64,000 bases of DNA from Chrysoperla carnea. Taxonomy: Eukaryota; Arthropoda; Insecta; Neuroptera; Chrysopidae. Position numbers and translations under genes: made by a program. Below the pieces are notes generated by a model that was given only the letters and a program-made list of their open reading frames with translations, had not been told where the DNA came from and made no database searches. Shown piece after piece: positions 50,833 to 60,342 of the stretch (within the stretch, counting starts at the first letter, position 1; every line of letters starts with the position of its first letter). The DNA is taken from NCBI RefSeq assembly GCF_905475395.1, contig NC_058341.1, positions 73,343,597-73,407,596 on the forward strand. The letters run 5' to 3'.

Positions 50833-51645
50833 TTAATAGTTTTTTGAAGGGTTTAAGTACAATCCAAGCCCCTTTCTATACGGTTTCAAATACAAACCTT
50901 TTCCATTTTTTAACGCAATAGTTTCCATTGTTTGATTATGACGTTGTTTTTCTGCTAAGGTTTTTTTAGCATTCTTTGCATCAGTAATTGCTTTTGCAAT
51001 ACTAGCCGCTCCACCTGATAACGATCCAATTGCAGATAGTCCTGCGAACAATGGTAATAAAAATGGTAACACTCCACCAGTTTTCGGTATTGGAATTATT
51101 CGAGGAGTTCTTACATTCTTGTTTTTTACAAAACTTTTAGTTGCAATAATTGCAGTTTTTATTGCTTGATTTAAATTTTGAGGTTTTTCATTTTTTAATT
51201 GTTTTTGAGCATTACGTACAGCTGCACGAAATGCAACAGTTTTAGATTTATTATTCTTTTTTTTCTTTTTGTATCCCATCCCCATCTTAACCTTTGCTTT
51301 CATCGCGTTAGTAATTGCTAATGCTGCAGCTCTCTCACCTAACCCTGCGTCTGAAGATTTTACACGATCCCAAGCTTTATTAGCTAATTCTAAATCTGCT
51401 TTATGACGATCAGTCAAATTATTTGATTTAGAATATGCAATATCGTGTGATTTACAAAAAGAATCTAATTTATTAATACCTGGATCACCTCTTGCTAAAC
51501 GAGTTTGTAATCGAGTTCCAGGTCCACAGTATTGATATCCAGGTAAATGTAGTTCAAATGGTAATTTATTTATGAGAGAATTAATTAATCCACCTCCTTG
51601 TTTGCGCTTTAAATTGTGACTAGTATTTTTAGAAGTTTTTCCCAT
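50833..51645 (-). CDS. Minor capsid protein with parvoviral-type phospholipase A2 domain
   Basis: 270 residues. N-terminal sPLA2 domain: calcium loop YCGPGT (39-44) and catalytic HD pair SHDIAY (H67, D68). Middle is lysine-rich (KKKKKNNKSK, nucleic-acid binding or nuclear localisation). Then a hydrophobic Gly/Ala/Leu segment (PFLLPLFAGLSAIGSLSGG) resembling membrane-active adenovirus pVI-type helices, and a C-terminal GLYLKPYRKGLGLYL repeat. Parvovirus VP1u PLA2 lets virions escape endosomes; the same use here is inferred. First gene of the leftward structural block. Confidence 0.88.
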   Translation of the reverse strand: MGKTSKNTSHNLKRKQGGGLINSLINKLPFELHLPGYQYCGPGTRLQTRLARGDPGINKLDSFCKSHDIAYSKSNNLTDRHKADLELANKAWDRVKSSDAGLGERAAALAITNAMKAKVKMGMGYKKKKKNNKSKTVAFRAAVRNAQKQLKNEKPQNLNQAIKTAIIATKSFVKNKNVRTPRIIPIPKTGGVLPFLLPLFAGLSAIGSLSGGAASIAKAITDAKNAKKTLAEKQRHNQTMETIALKNGKGLYLKPYRKGLGLYLNPSKNY

Positions 51646-51762
51646 GATTTATATGTATGCCTCTCCTTCGAATAATTATCAATTAAGGAAGCATGTTTTT
51701 TAAGTAGCATGCTCTTATATACATTTTTTTAGTCGCATGAATTATATGAATGAATACGGACC

Positions 51763-52452
51763 ATGCGTTTTATTAAACAAAATAAACTATTACCTATTAG
51801 AAACGTTGATTTTACAACTTCAATGTCTAAAGAAAAAAAAAAACATGGATCATTATTAAACACAAATATTCGAGGAATTGTTTGCGGGCCTAGCGGTTGT
51901 GGTAAAACAAACGTAATCATTGGTTTATTAGAACATCCTAATGGTTTAAAATTTGAAAACGTATATATTTATTCTAAGTCACTTCATCAACCTAAATATG
52001 AATATTTAAGACAGGTGTTACATTCAGTGAAAGGTATAGATCTTTTAACATTTTCAAACAACAGCGAAGTGCTACCATTAGATAAAGTGAAAAAAAATTC
52101 AATATTCATATTTGATGATATTGCTTGTGAAAACCAAAACCATGTAAAATCTTATTTTTGTATGGGAAGGCATATGGATGTTGATAGTTTTTATTTATGT
52201 CAATCGTATACTAGAATTCCTAAACATCTCATTAGAGATAACGCTAATTTAATTGTTTTATTTAAACAAGATGAATTAAATTTAAGCCATATTTATAAAG
52301 ACCATATAGGAGCTGATGTAACTTTTGATACATTTAAAACTATGTGTGCAAAATGTTGGAAAGATAAATATGGATTTTTAGTAATAGATAAAGATTCTGA
52401 TATAAACAGAGGGAGGTTTCGAAAAGGGTTTGATAATTTTATATTACTTTAA
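51763..52452 (+). CDS. FtsK/HerA-type genome packaging ATPase
   Basis: 229 residues, intact. Walker A GPSGCGKT (42-49), Walker B IFIFDDIA (114-121), and the family GRHMDVDSFYLCQSY segment with the usual sensor region LIRDNANLIVLFKQD. This is the A32-like packaging ATPase common to polintons and adenovirus-like elements. Divergent from the PLA2 gene with ~115 bp between them, which must hold both promoters (ttatatac at about 51715). Confidence 0.93.
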   Translation: MRFIKQNKLLPIRNVDFTTSMSKEKKKHGSLLNTNIRGIVCGPSGCGKTNVIIGLLEHPNGLKFENVYIYSKSLHQPKYEYLRQVLHSVKGIDLLTFSNNSEVLPLDKVKKNSIFIFDDIACENQNHVKSYFCMGRHMDVDSFYLCQSYTRIPKHLIRDNANLIVLFKQDELNLSHIYKDHIGADVTFDTFKTMCAKCWKDKYGFLVIDKDSDINRGRFRKGFDNFILL

Positions 52453-52589
52453 CTTGAATATTGGTTAAATAAGTATCACTCTTCATTAAACTATTGATTA
52501 CGTTAGATCAGTTTGTTGAGGATTGCTCTGTTGAAAAAATAAAAAAATTTTTTATTGTTAAAATTGGATATAGTTATTTATTATCAATC

Positions 52590-53654
52590 ATGAACGTTGA
52601 ATTATCTAAAAATATTATTAAATCTGCAAAAGCAATACGTAAAAAATATAATGAACTTAAACATGGTAAAATGGAATCTGACAAATTATTGGAAGAGAAC
52701 TTAAAACCAATTACTGAACCTTTGAAAGAAATTGTATCTGAAATAAAACACAAATCGAACACGCATACAACTAAAAAAGATACATATACATCTACAAACA
52801 TTTTTGATGATGTTAAAAGTAGTGATAGTGATAGTGATAGTGATGAAGTTTTTACTGAAAATAAAACAAACGATAATGGTGCTATAAAACGATCAAAATC
52901 TGACTCAAAAATGTATGAAGATTCCCATTCCAAGTTAAACAAGCGACGTTTATCTGCACAATTTGAAGCTAACCAATTGATGAATGAACACAACGATTAC
53001 TATGAACTCAAAAATTATGGAAATATTACAAAAGAATATCTCCAACGTGTGTACGTAAAGTCGAAATCTGTTGATAATCAATATGGACCTCACTTTGATG
53101 ATAACAATGAACAGTTATACATTGGAAATTCCCAAATAAAATTTAGAAATAATAATAATATAACCATTAATGATATTGAATATCATGGAACACCTGGATT
53201 GTATGAATTATTATTTATGAAAATTCCTGATAAAGATGTATACACTCAAGAAGACTTGAATGCATTTGCTAGCATTATGAAATTAACCAACGCACATAGG
53301 CAAAAATATGATATAAATAAACCAATAAACAGTAATAAAGGTCATAAATATAAATATATTATCAGTAAATTATTTCCTCCTACACAACAGGTGAAAAAAA
53401 GAAATGCAACTACAAGCGTAGGTATGGGGTTAGCAATAAATAAAAAACAAAAAGTGGTTGGTAGTAGTAGTAGTAATATAGATTTTCAAATGCAGATACC
53501 TACGAATATCACCTACGTTTATTGGAATGACGTAAATGAATTATGTAGTAGATTGCGCTTATTAATAGCATCAACGCAAGCGGGATCGAATTCGCACTCA
53601 AGCGAAATAGCGGCCCTTATCGAAGAGTTACGTGAAGCCGATATAATTGTATAA
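52590..53654 (+). CDS. DUF8207-like polinton protein (about 354 aa)
   Basis: Start placed at ATG 52590 (MNVELSKNIIKSAKAIRKKYN), matching the N-terminus of the P2 copy; the frame is open upstream from 52494 without ATG. Middle: acidic Ser-Asp repeat (SDSDSDSDE), a KRRL basic stretch, YHGTPGLYELLFMK and LTNAHRQKYD. C-terminus RLRLLIASTQAGSN..ADIIV is conserved in P2 and P3. Always between ATPase and fibre/integrase genes. Function unknown; possibly structural. Confidence 0.8.
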   Translation: MNVELSKNIIKSAKAIRKKYNELKHGKMESDKLLEENLKPITEPLKEIVSEIKHKSNTHTTKKDTYTSTNIFDDVKSSDSDSDSDEVFTENKTNDNGAIKRSKSDSKMYEDSHSKLNKRRLSAQFEANQLMNEHNDYYELKNYGNITKEYLQRVYVKSKSVDNQYGPHFDDNNEQLYIGNSQIKFRNNNNITINDIEYHGTPGLYELLFMKIPDKDVYTQEDLNAFASIMKLTNAHRQKYDINKPINSNKGHKYKYIISKLFPPTQQVKKRNATTSVGMGLAINKKQKVVGSSSSNIDFQMQIPTNITYVYWNDVNELCSRLRLLIASTQAGSNSHSSEIAALIEELREADIIV

Positions 53655-53691
53655 ATATTTACCTCATAAAGGTAAAATTTTCATTATAAAA

Positions 53692-54207
53692 ATGAGTGTT
53701 GACAAGTTTGGGCGATCTAGTGAACTTAGTGTGCATGGAAAACCTGGACCTCCAGGTATTGGATTCTTACTAACATTAGCTGGTGATTATGATTTAAATG
53801 AAAAACGAATTAAAAACTTGAATCACCCTGTGGATAAAAATGATGCAGTTAACAAAATTTATTTTGATAACAAATTGAATTATATTGATAAGCAAATAAA
53901 AAGTATTGCAGATGATTTAAAAAATAAAACCGATATTGTAAATCAATTATTAAATCAAATGCTTACATTTAAAGTTGAAGTAGACATTTTATCAAATTCT
54001 AATAAGCAATTATTAAAACAAGTAAATGATATGGGAACATTCGTTAATAATGCTATCAGTGATGAAATGAAAAAAATTAAAACTGAATTTGATATGACTC
54101 TAAAAGGTTTAGAAAAATTTTTTGAAATAAAAGATGATGATACAATCAAACGGTTGGTAGTACTAGAAAATGCGATTGAAAAACTACACAAAGTACTTGA
54201 TTATTAA
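53692..54207 (+). CDS. Fibre-like protein with collagen and tail-fibre motifs
   Basis: ATG at 53692 (MSVDKFGRSSEL) matches the P3 homologue at 33476. A short collagen-like GKPGPPGIG is followed by DYDLNEKRIKNLNHPVDKND-AVNKIYFD, very like the shaft motif of phage tail fibres, then ~100 residues of heptad coiled coil. Likely a trimeric receptor-binding or spike protein. No globular head is seen (total 171 aa), so it may be a shaft or base. Confidence 0.8.
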   Translation: MSVDKFGRSSELSVHGKPGPPGIGFLLTLAGDYDLNEKRIKNLNHPVDKNDAVNKIYFDNKLNYIDKQIKSIADDLKNKTDIVNQLLNQMLTFKVEVDILSNSNKQLLKQVNDMGTFVNNAISDEMKKIKTEFDMTLKGLEKFFEIKDDDTIKRLVVLENAIEKLHKVLDY

Positions 54208-54224
54208 AAAAATTAATTGTTAAA

Positions 54225-55142
54225 ATGAGTAAACAACAGATAGTTCAAGAATTACATAAACCTGCTCGTAAAAACTTTAAACGTAGACGAGTCATTATGA
54301 AAGGTATTGACGATCTTTGGCAAGCAGATTTATGTGATATGAATGCATATGTGAAAGAAAATCGGGGAAACAAGTATTTGTTAACTGTTATTGACACGTT
54401 TTCAAAATACGCATGGGCAATGCCACTTAAAAATAAAAATGGATTGGAAGTTTCTACAGCATTTTCAAAAATTATTCATGAAGGTAGAAAACCAAAAAAT
54501 TTACAAACAGACGATGGAAAAGAATTTTTTAACAACAACTTTAACACTTTAATGAAAAAGTACAATATAAATCATTACTCAACATATAGCTCAATGAAAG
54601 CATCTATTGTTGAACGATTCAATCGCACAATTAAAGAAAAAATGTGGAAAAATTTCAGTTTGACAGGTTCATATAATTGGATAAATTCGTTAAAAAAAAT
54701 GTTGTTTGATTATAATCATACCATTCATCGAACTATTAAAACGGAACCGTCAAATGTGACAAAACGATGTGAGCCCCGGCTATTAAACACCGTTTATAAC
54801 CATATTAAAATTTTTGATAAAGCAAAATATAAAATTGGTAACTACGTTAGAATCTCAAAGTATAAAACTAATTTTGAAAAAGGATATACACCATCGTGGA
54901 CTACTGAAATTTTTAAAATTCGAAAAGTACAACTAACAAATCCTGTGATTTACCTTCTGGAAGATTATTTAGGTAATCCAATACTTGGAGGATTCTACGA
55001 ACTTGAATTACAAAAGACTAAATATCCTAAAAATTATTTAGTTGAAAAAGTTTTAAAAAGAAAAGGGGATCAGCTGTATGTAAAATATCTAGGTTTCAAA
55101 AATAATCACAATAGTTGGATATACAAAAAAAATTTATTATAA
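54225..55142 (+). CDS. Polinton integrase (rve superfamily, chromodomain)
   Basis: 305 residues, intact. DDE triad: D35 (WQADL), D96 (LQTDDGKEF), E130 (SIVERFNRTIK). SH3-like region VRISKYKTNFEKGYTPSWT, and C-terminal chromodomain-like LVEKVLKRKGDQLYVKYLGF..SW. The element's integrase; would insert viral DNA into host chromosomes. 18 bp after the fibre gene. Confidence 0.95.
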   Translation: MSKQQIVQELHKPARKNFKRRRVIMKGIDDLWQADLCDMNAYVKENRGNKYLLTVIDTFSKYAWAMPLKNKNGLEVSTAFSKIIHEGRKPKNLQTDDGKEFFNNNFNTLMKKYNINHYSTYSSMKASIVERFNRTIKEKMWKNFSLTGSYNWINSLKKMLFDYNHTIHRTIKTEPSNVTKRCEPRLLNTVYNHIKIFDKAKYKIGNYVRISKYKTNFEKGYTPSWTTEIFKIRKVQLTNPVIYLLEDYLGNPILGGFYELELQKTKYPKNYLVEKVLKRKGDQLYVKYLGFKNNHNSWIYKKNLL

Positions 55143-55149
55143 AAAACTA

Positions 55150-55154
<5 letters not shown>

Positions 55155-55188
<34 letters not shown>
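55155..55188 (+). repeat. (TAA)n target of the Dong-like LINE, 5' side
   Basis: TAA microsatellite directly abutting the 5' end of the LINE, 13 bp after the integrase stop. Confidence 0.92.
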
Positions 55189-58100
55189 GGGCAGGCAATC
55201 CCTAACCTCACGTCCGAGCCTAACACTAGGACACGTGCCATACCCGGTAACCATCAATTCCGCTCAAAGTGATGGGCTAACGAGGTGGGTCCGTGCTGAC
55301 TCAGCGGAGCTAAATGAGTCAAATCCAAAAAATGTCAAATTTGAGAAGCAGATTTTTCGGTCCTCAGGCGGGTAGTAGTCGACCCAGTCCTACAGAACCC
55401 CGCCCCCCTGCAGGTGACGCTTCTACCTTACCTATAGGGGGTAGCTCTCACGGATATGAGGGAGAGCAATCAAATTTGGCTTTGGATCCCAGGCTAGTCC
55501 CGGAGACTAGACGTGCCGCTGACGACGAAGAGCCATCTCAAGGCACTTCTCAAGAAAGTCGAGCGAGCACACAAAACAGTCGTCTTCAGCGCTTTCAATG
55601 GACGAAGGCACTTAAGGCTGACCTGCTCACTTGTTACGAAGCAAGTGAACCATCAAGACGTGGCTATATGGGCAGGATGCACACCCTCTGGTGCGAAAAG
55701 CATCCCGAACTTTCCCATATGAAATCGCAACATCTACGCGATCAAGCATCCCGTCTCAAAAAAACCGGATTTGACAAACCCCGAACAGGACAAGAGAAAC
55801 GATGCAGGACTACGCAAGCGGAAGTGAATCGAGGTGATGAGATAGAGCCGGCTGCTATTGGTGTAGTTCATTCTACACGTGAGACATTAGTCGCTGAGAC
55901 GCAGGATGGAATATCTCAGGATGAGCCAGTATTAGAAAGTGAGAGATCTGATACTGAGACACAGGATCGGGTATGTCAAAATACCCCACCACCACCTGTG
56001 TTAGAGACTTCACCACCTACGCCTCTGATACCCGAAGATATCCCAGCACTACCTGTGTTAACGGCGGAAACAGCCACGCCACTCACTTCGACCACGGAAG
56101 CCAACGTAGAGGAAACTCCGATCCTTCCTGCTGAGCCACCAAACACTCGTTTGGAAGAGCTTAAAGAACGGTTTCAAAATATCCTGTTCAAAACCGATAA
56201 TGACCTTTCCAAACGCAAACGTCCCAAGTACCGCAAAACGTTTGCCAAAGCACAAGACCTTGCTTTAATCAACCAGATCGTCGACGATCATCTGAATCAC
56301 ACAAGTAGCCTACTCGAAATCGATAGCTCAGTCTATGCTGCAATGTGTGCTCTTTCTCCTGCCCCCAAGTCTACTGAGACAGCCGAGGAGAAAACATGCA
56401 AGCGTATAGAGCAACTTGACTCCAAGTTGACGCCTCTTCGACAGACGGTATCACGTATCGAGTGTGTGTTAGAGTACCAGAAAGCTGGTAAACCCTTCAC
56501 CCCAAAGGTGCGAGCCTTCGCGCGTGAACTCAGGCACCAACACCACACACTAAACAAGGGTATCCTGCTCACTATCAAGCAGCGAAACATTGAAAAGATA
56601 CGTGCACTAGCTCTCGCTCGAAAAAAGCTAGTTAAACGCGAGAAGTGTATTCGAGAGAACAAGATCTTTGTATCGAATCCTTCCCGTTTATTTGCAAAAC
56701 CCCCTTCTCTCGTCGAGAATCCACCTTCGATAGAGCAAATCGATGGCTACTGGCGTGATTTATATGAAAAGTCGACCAATGTAGATAAAAATATAAGACC
56801 AATCAAACTGTTCGAAAGGTTCTGCAACGCGCGCCTAGCAGAACAAGCGGTCCTAACATCTGTTACCGCTGATGAAGTATCCCTTGCTTTCAAAGGCAAG
56901 AAGAATCATTCGGCGCCTGGCATGGATGCTGTGTCCAACTTCTGGTGGAAACGTTTAACTTCCACACACGCGCATCTAGCTAGGCACTTTACTTCATACA
57001 TCCTTGGGTACGGGACCTTTCCAACGTGGTTCGCGGAAGGACGAACAGTTTTGATTCCCAAGAAAGGAGACCTTTCAGTTCCGAGCAATTATCGCCCGAT
57101 TACATGTCTCAATACCGTGTACAAAGCGTTCACCTCCATTCTTAATGAACGCATACTCACAACCATAGAACCGGTTTGGCAGATGATATACGAGCAACGC
57201 GGCTCCAAACGAGGTATATCAGGTTGCAAAGATAATCTTCTTGTTGACAGATGTATCTGTCAAGACGCTCGTCAGTATCAGCGCGACCTGAGTATGGCCT
57301 GGGTGGATTATAGGAAAGCATTTGACACTACCTCTCATCAACTCATATTGGTGCTGCTCAAATGTTTGAAAATTCACCCCGATATCATCAGATGCATCGA
57401 TGAGCTGTTACCTTTGTGGAAGACCAAATTTACCATTAGATGTGGTAAACGTACTGTCTCAACAGATCTGGTAACGTATAAGCGTGGTGTCTATCAAGGC
57501 GACAGCCTTAGCCCGCTTTTATTCTGCATCTCCCTTATGCCCCTTTCCTTGCGCTTGCGAGAAGAAACTGGTTACCGTTGTGGTCCCCCGGCAGATAGGA
57601 AGCATCAGGTAACTCATCTATTCTATATGGATGACCTGAAACTTTATGCTTCTTCTGAGAGCAGTCTATCTCAAGCTCTCAAAGCTGTCCACCAGTACAC
57701 GAAGGCTATTGGCATGGAATTCGGACTTGATAAATGTGCCGTCATTCATTGTAAGAGGGGTCGTGTCCCTGATTACGATGCAGACGTGCAGCTCACAGAT
57801 GGAAGCATCGTGAAACATCTCGATGAAGAAGAGCTCTACACATATTTGGGTGTCGGTGAAAACCACATTCAAAGTGTGTCTACTGTCAAAGAAGCTCTTC
57901 GCGGCAGGTATAGGCACCGTCTTCGACAAATCTGGCAATCAGAATTGTCTGGGATCCATAAGATCCGTGCTACTAATATGCTTGCAATACCCATCCTTCT
58001 CTATTCTTTTGGTTCCATCAAATGGACAATAGAGGAGCTTAAGGAACTTGATAGAGGCACTCGCAAACTCATGAACGTCAATCGTAGTTTGCACCCACGT

Positions 58101-59545
58101 GCTTCTGTACCGCATAATTACCTCCCACGCCAGCAAGGAGGTAGAGGTCTCCTATCCGCTGAATGTCTACATGATAGGGTAGTTTTAGGAATAGCTTGTC
58201 AGGTCATAAATAGTTCTGACCCTCTTATGAAACTCGTGCGCGATCATGAGTTACAGGGTAAAGGAGCATTCTTGTTCTCTGCAGCACAACATGCAGCGTC
58301 TAAATTGGGCCTTGCTTTTGATCCGTCTAATCGTGATCTTGATGATAACGTGGTCCTTCTCTCCAAATCTCGACTTCGTTCAGCTGTAAAACGAGCTGAA
58401 ATACGCTCCCTCTTCGAAGATCATCGGAATCGTGACCATCAGGGAATGTTCTACCGTCATCTAGACACCTGTAGTCTTTCCGTTGATCTTACGTTCTCTT
58501 TTCTCCGATCAGCTGGACTCAAGTCCGAAACAGAAGGCTTTATCATCGCTGCCCAAGATGGTGTGATAGCGACGCTAACTCACCAAAAGTATGTATATAA
58601 GCAAGCAGTCTCCAACACTATGTGCAGAGCGTGCAAATCCCAGCCAGAGACGCTGATGCACCTCATCTCGGCATGTCCTTCTTATGCCACGAACACCTAC
58701 ATACATCGCCATAACGCTGCCCTCCGCGTGCTGTACTACTTCTTGAGACACAAGTATGAAGTGGACCCTACGCCAGTCCTACCATATGCTCCAGGCGAGA
58801 TCGAGTCCGTCGTCAAGAACGAGAAATGCATTATCTTCTGGAATTTCTCGTTCCCAACTACCAGGCAGCTCTCTGCTACTAAGCCTGATATAGTGCTCCA
58901 GGATATCTTATCTAAGACTATGTACGTCATCGAGTTCTCTGCGCCTGCAGAAACGAACATAGTCACGAAGGAGGAGCAAAAACGGACTAAATATCTTGAT
59001 AACTTACAAGAACTACGACAACTACACCCTGGCTACTCAGTCAAAATGGTTGTCCTCATTATCGGTTGCCTAGGCGGAATTCGTCCAACTCTCGAGACGA
59101 ATCTATCTCAAATTCCGGTCTGCAGGTCTCATCTTCGTCACCTTATCTCTTCTATGCAGAAGGCTGTCATTATAGGCACCCTTCGTACATTGAGATCGCA
59201 TCAGACTGTCTTCAAGTAACAGCCCTTGAAGTTCCTTTTTTCTTTTTCTTTTCTTTTCTTTCTTTTAGTAGGTTCCACATCGCTGCGGTGCAGGGACGGA
59301 GCCTGCTTGACCAGGACACTAGACAAACTTACGTACCACCGACTCGGAAAAAAGACGGACCAACGGACGTCGCGTGGACTGACGGACGTACAGACTACAC
59401 GGCCACAAGTCAGTGAACTTTCTTCAAAAGACGTAGCTGCCTTGTGAAGATTTATGTCTCTCAAGGAGATGGGAGGCTCTGGGGTGTAAATCCTGTATCC
59501 TCTCTCCCTCCTTGGCAGGCATGAATACGTTAATATCAAATTTAA
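55189..59545 (+). mobile_element. Full-length R4/Dong-like LINE in a (TAA)n tract
   Basis: About 4.36 kb: 5' UTR (gggcaggcaatcc...), one long ORF, 3' UTR ending atcaaatttaaat, then (AAT)n to 59568. Both ends lie in TAA repeats, the target specificity known for Dong of the R4 clade. A second 5'-truncated copy at 11525..12472 shows the same target. GC content is far higher than in the surrounding polinton. Intact, probably recently active. Confidence 0.93.
55314..59219 (+). CDS. R4/Dong-like LINE ORF (Myb-like, RT, restriction-like endonuclease)
   Basis: 1301 residues, uninterrupted. N-terminal low-complexity region, then a Myb/SANT-like DNA-binding helix block (FQWTKALKADLLTCYEA..LRDQASRLKKTG), a Pro/Thr-rich linker, a central RT (SAPGMDAVSNFWWK, YRPITCLNTVYKA, DYRKAFDTTSHQL, GVYQGDSLSPLLFC, catalytic FYMDDLKLYA), a CCHC knuckle (CRACKSQPETLMHLISAC) and the C-terminal PD-(D/E)XK endonuclease (KPDIVL, VIEFSAP). 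This is the layout of R2/R4-type elements with a single ORF. Confidence 0.95.
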   Translation: MSQIQKMSNLRSRFFGPQAGSSRPSPTEPRPPAGDASTLPIGGSSHGYEGEQSNLALDPRLVPETRRAADDEEPSQGTSQESRASTQNSRLQRFQWTKALKADLLTCYEASEPSRRGYMGRMHTLWCEKHPELSHMKSQHLRDQASRLKKTGFDKPRTGQEKRCRTTQAEVNRGDEIEPAAIGVVHSTRETLVAETQDGISQDEPVLESERSDTETQDRVCQNTPPPPVLETSPPTPLIPEDIPALPVLTAETATPLTSTTEANVEETPILPAEPPNTRLEELKERFQNILFKTDNDLSKRKRPKYRKTFAKAQDLALINQIVDDHLNHTSSLLEIDSSVYAAMCALSPAPKSTETAEEKTCKRIEQLDSKLTPLRQTVSRIECVLEYQKAGKPFTPKVRAFARELRHQHHTLNKGILLTIKQRNIEKIRALALARKKLVKREKCIRENKIFVSNPSRLFAKPPSLVENPPSIEQIDGYWRDLYEKSTNVDKNIRPIKLFERFCNARLAEQAVLTSVTADEVSLAFKGKKNHSAPGMDAVSNFWWKRLTSTHAHLARHFTSYILGYGTFPTWFAEGRTVLIPKKGDLSVPSNYRPITCLNTVYKAFTSILNERILTTIEPVWQMIYEQRGSKRGISGCKDNLLVDRCICQDARQYQRDLSMAWVDYRKAFDTTSHQLILVLLKCLKIHPDIIRCIDELLPLWKTKFTIRCGKRTVSTDLVTYKRGVYQGDSLSPLLFCISLMPLSLRLREETGYRCGPPADRKHQVTHLFYMDDLKLYASSESSLSQALKAVHQYTKAIGMEFGLDKCAVIHCKRGRVPDYDADVQLTDGSIVKHLDEEELYTYLGVGENHIQSVSTVKEALRGRYRHRLRQIWQSELSGIHKIRATNMLAIPILLYSFGSIKWTIEELKELDRGTRKLMNVNRSLHPRASVPHNYLPRQQGGRGLLSAECLHDRVVLGIACQVINSSDPLMKLVRDHELQGKGAFLFSAAQHAASKLGLAFDPSNRDLDDNVVLLSKSRLRSAVKRAEIRSLFEDHRNRDHQGMFYRHLDTCSLSVDLTFSFLRSAGLKSETEGFIIAAQDGVIATLTHQKYVYKQAVSNTMCRACKSQPETLMHLISACPSYATNTYIHRHNAALRVLYYFLRHKYEVDPTPVLPYAPGEIESVVKNEKCIIFWNFSFPTTRQLSATKPDIVLQDILSKTMYVIEFSAPAETNIVTKEEQKRTKYLDNLQELRQLHPGYSVKMVVLIIGCLGGIRPTLETNLSQIPVCRSHLRHLISSMQKAVIIGTLRTLRSHQTVFK

Positions 59546-59654
59546 ATAATAATAATAATAATAATAATCCATTTTGATCTGTAAATTCGAAGAAAATAAT
59601 TAAAAAAATTTAGTTTTTCACATTGTTTTTTTTTTTTTTTTAAACTCACCTTTG

Positions 59655-60069
59655 TCATCCTATTTGAATCCCGTCTACAGGTGGTTGGACGTTGAACGCT
59701 CTCTCAAACTGCAACTATAAAGAGTGCAAATTAATATATAATGTTAAAATTATAACAATTTAGAAAACTTACAAGAAGATTCATATTGCAGATTACTTTT
59801 CGACAGGCATTTATAACCTGTCCGACGGTTTTCGGATCCCCTGGTTCTCCTTCACGATGTGCAGCTATTGATAGTAGCATCACCAGGGGTTCCATTGATT
59901 CACCCAAATTCAACATTCCCAACATTGTTCCGATGAACATATCCACATCGGAACTCAGGATAAACATGGGTGTATCCCGTCCATTTTTTTCTCCAAATTC
60001 TTCCATTAACTCTATAATCATGTCTACACTCATGATTATAAGAGCTAAATTTTTTTTTACGAAGTCCAT
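59655..60069 (-). CDS. Two-exon small acidic protein (118 aa) downstream of PolB
   Basis: Exon 1 59773..60069 (MDFVKKNLALIIMSVDMIIEL), donor GTAAGT at 59772; acceptor ctttatag ends 59715; exon 2 59655..59714 in frame, ending FNVQPPVDGIQIG. Helical, Met/Glu-rich, with a GTMLGMLNLGESMEPLVMLLSIAAH core. No family recognised. It lies between the LINE and the PolB terminus on the PolB strand. The splice prediction rests on consensus sites; without it the frame ends a few residues past the donor. Confidence 0.55.
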
Positions 60070-60342
60070 TTTTTAAAAGTATTTGTATAAATTAAATAAC
60101 AAATGAACGTTGTAAATTGACAAACTTAACTAAATTTTTATAAAAATCCTTCTATATATATACAATCTTCTTATCATTTGATATTTTTTGAACTTAACCT
60201 TCACTATGTGAAGGTTAGGTTTTTTTATTTGATATAAAATTTAATGTTGAATTTGCAAATTATTATTAATATTAATTTGTAATCTTTATTTTTTGAACTT
60301 AACTTTCACCTCGTTTTAGAATTTGTTCAATTTACACAAATT
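60070..60342. promoter_or_regulatory. Non-coding region with hairpin and repeated motifs
   Basis: A perfect 10-bp-arm hairpin (60195-60217, loop tat) followed by a T run; the phrase ttttttgaacttaac.ttcac occurs at about 60185 and 60289; 60238-60282 is the reverse complement of the motif at 46172-46216. Likely 3'-end/promoter sequence between PolB and the 59655 gene. Confidence 0.6.

Noticed and set aside
52494..52589. N-terminal extension of the DUF8207-like protein
   Set aside because: No ATG in the extension and the P2 copy starts at the position equivalent to 52590.
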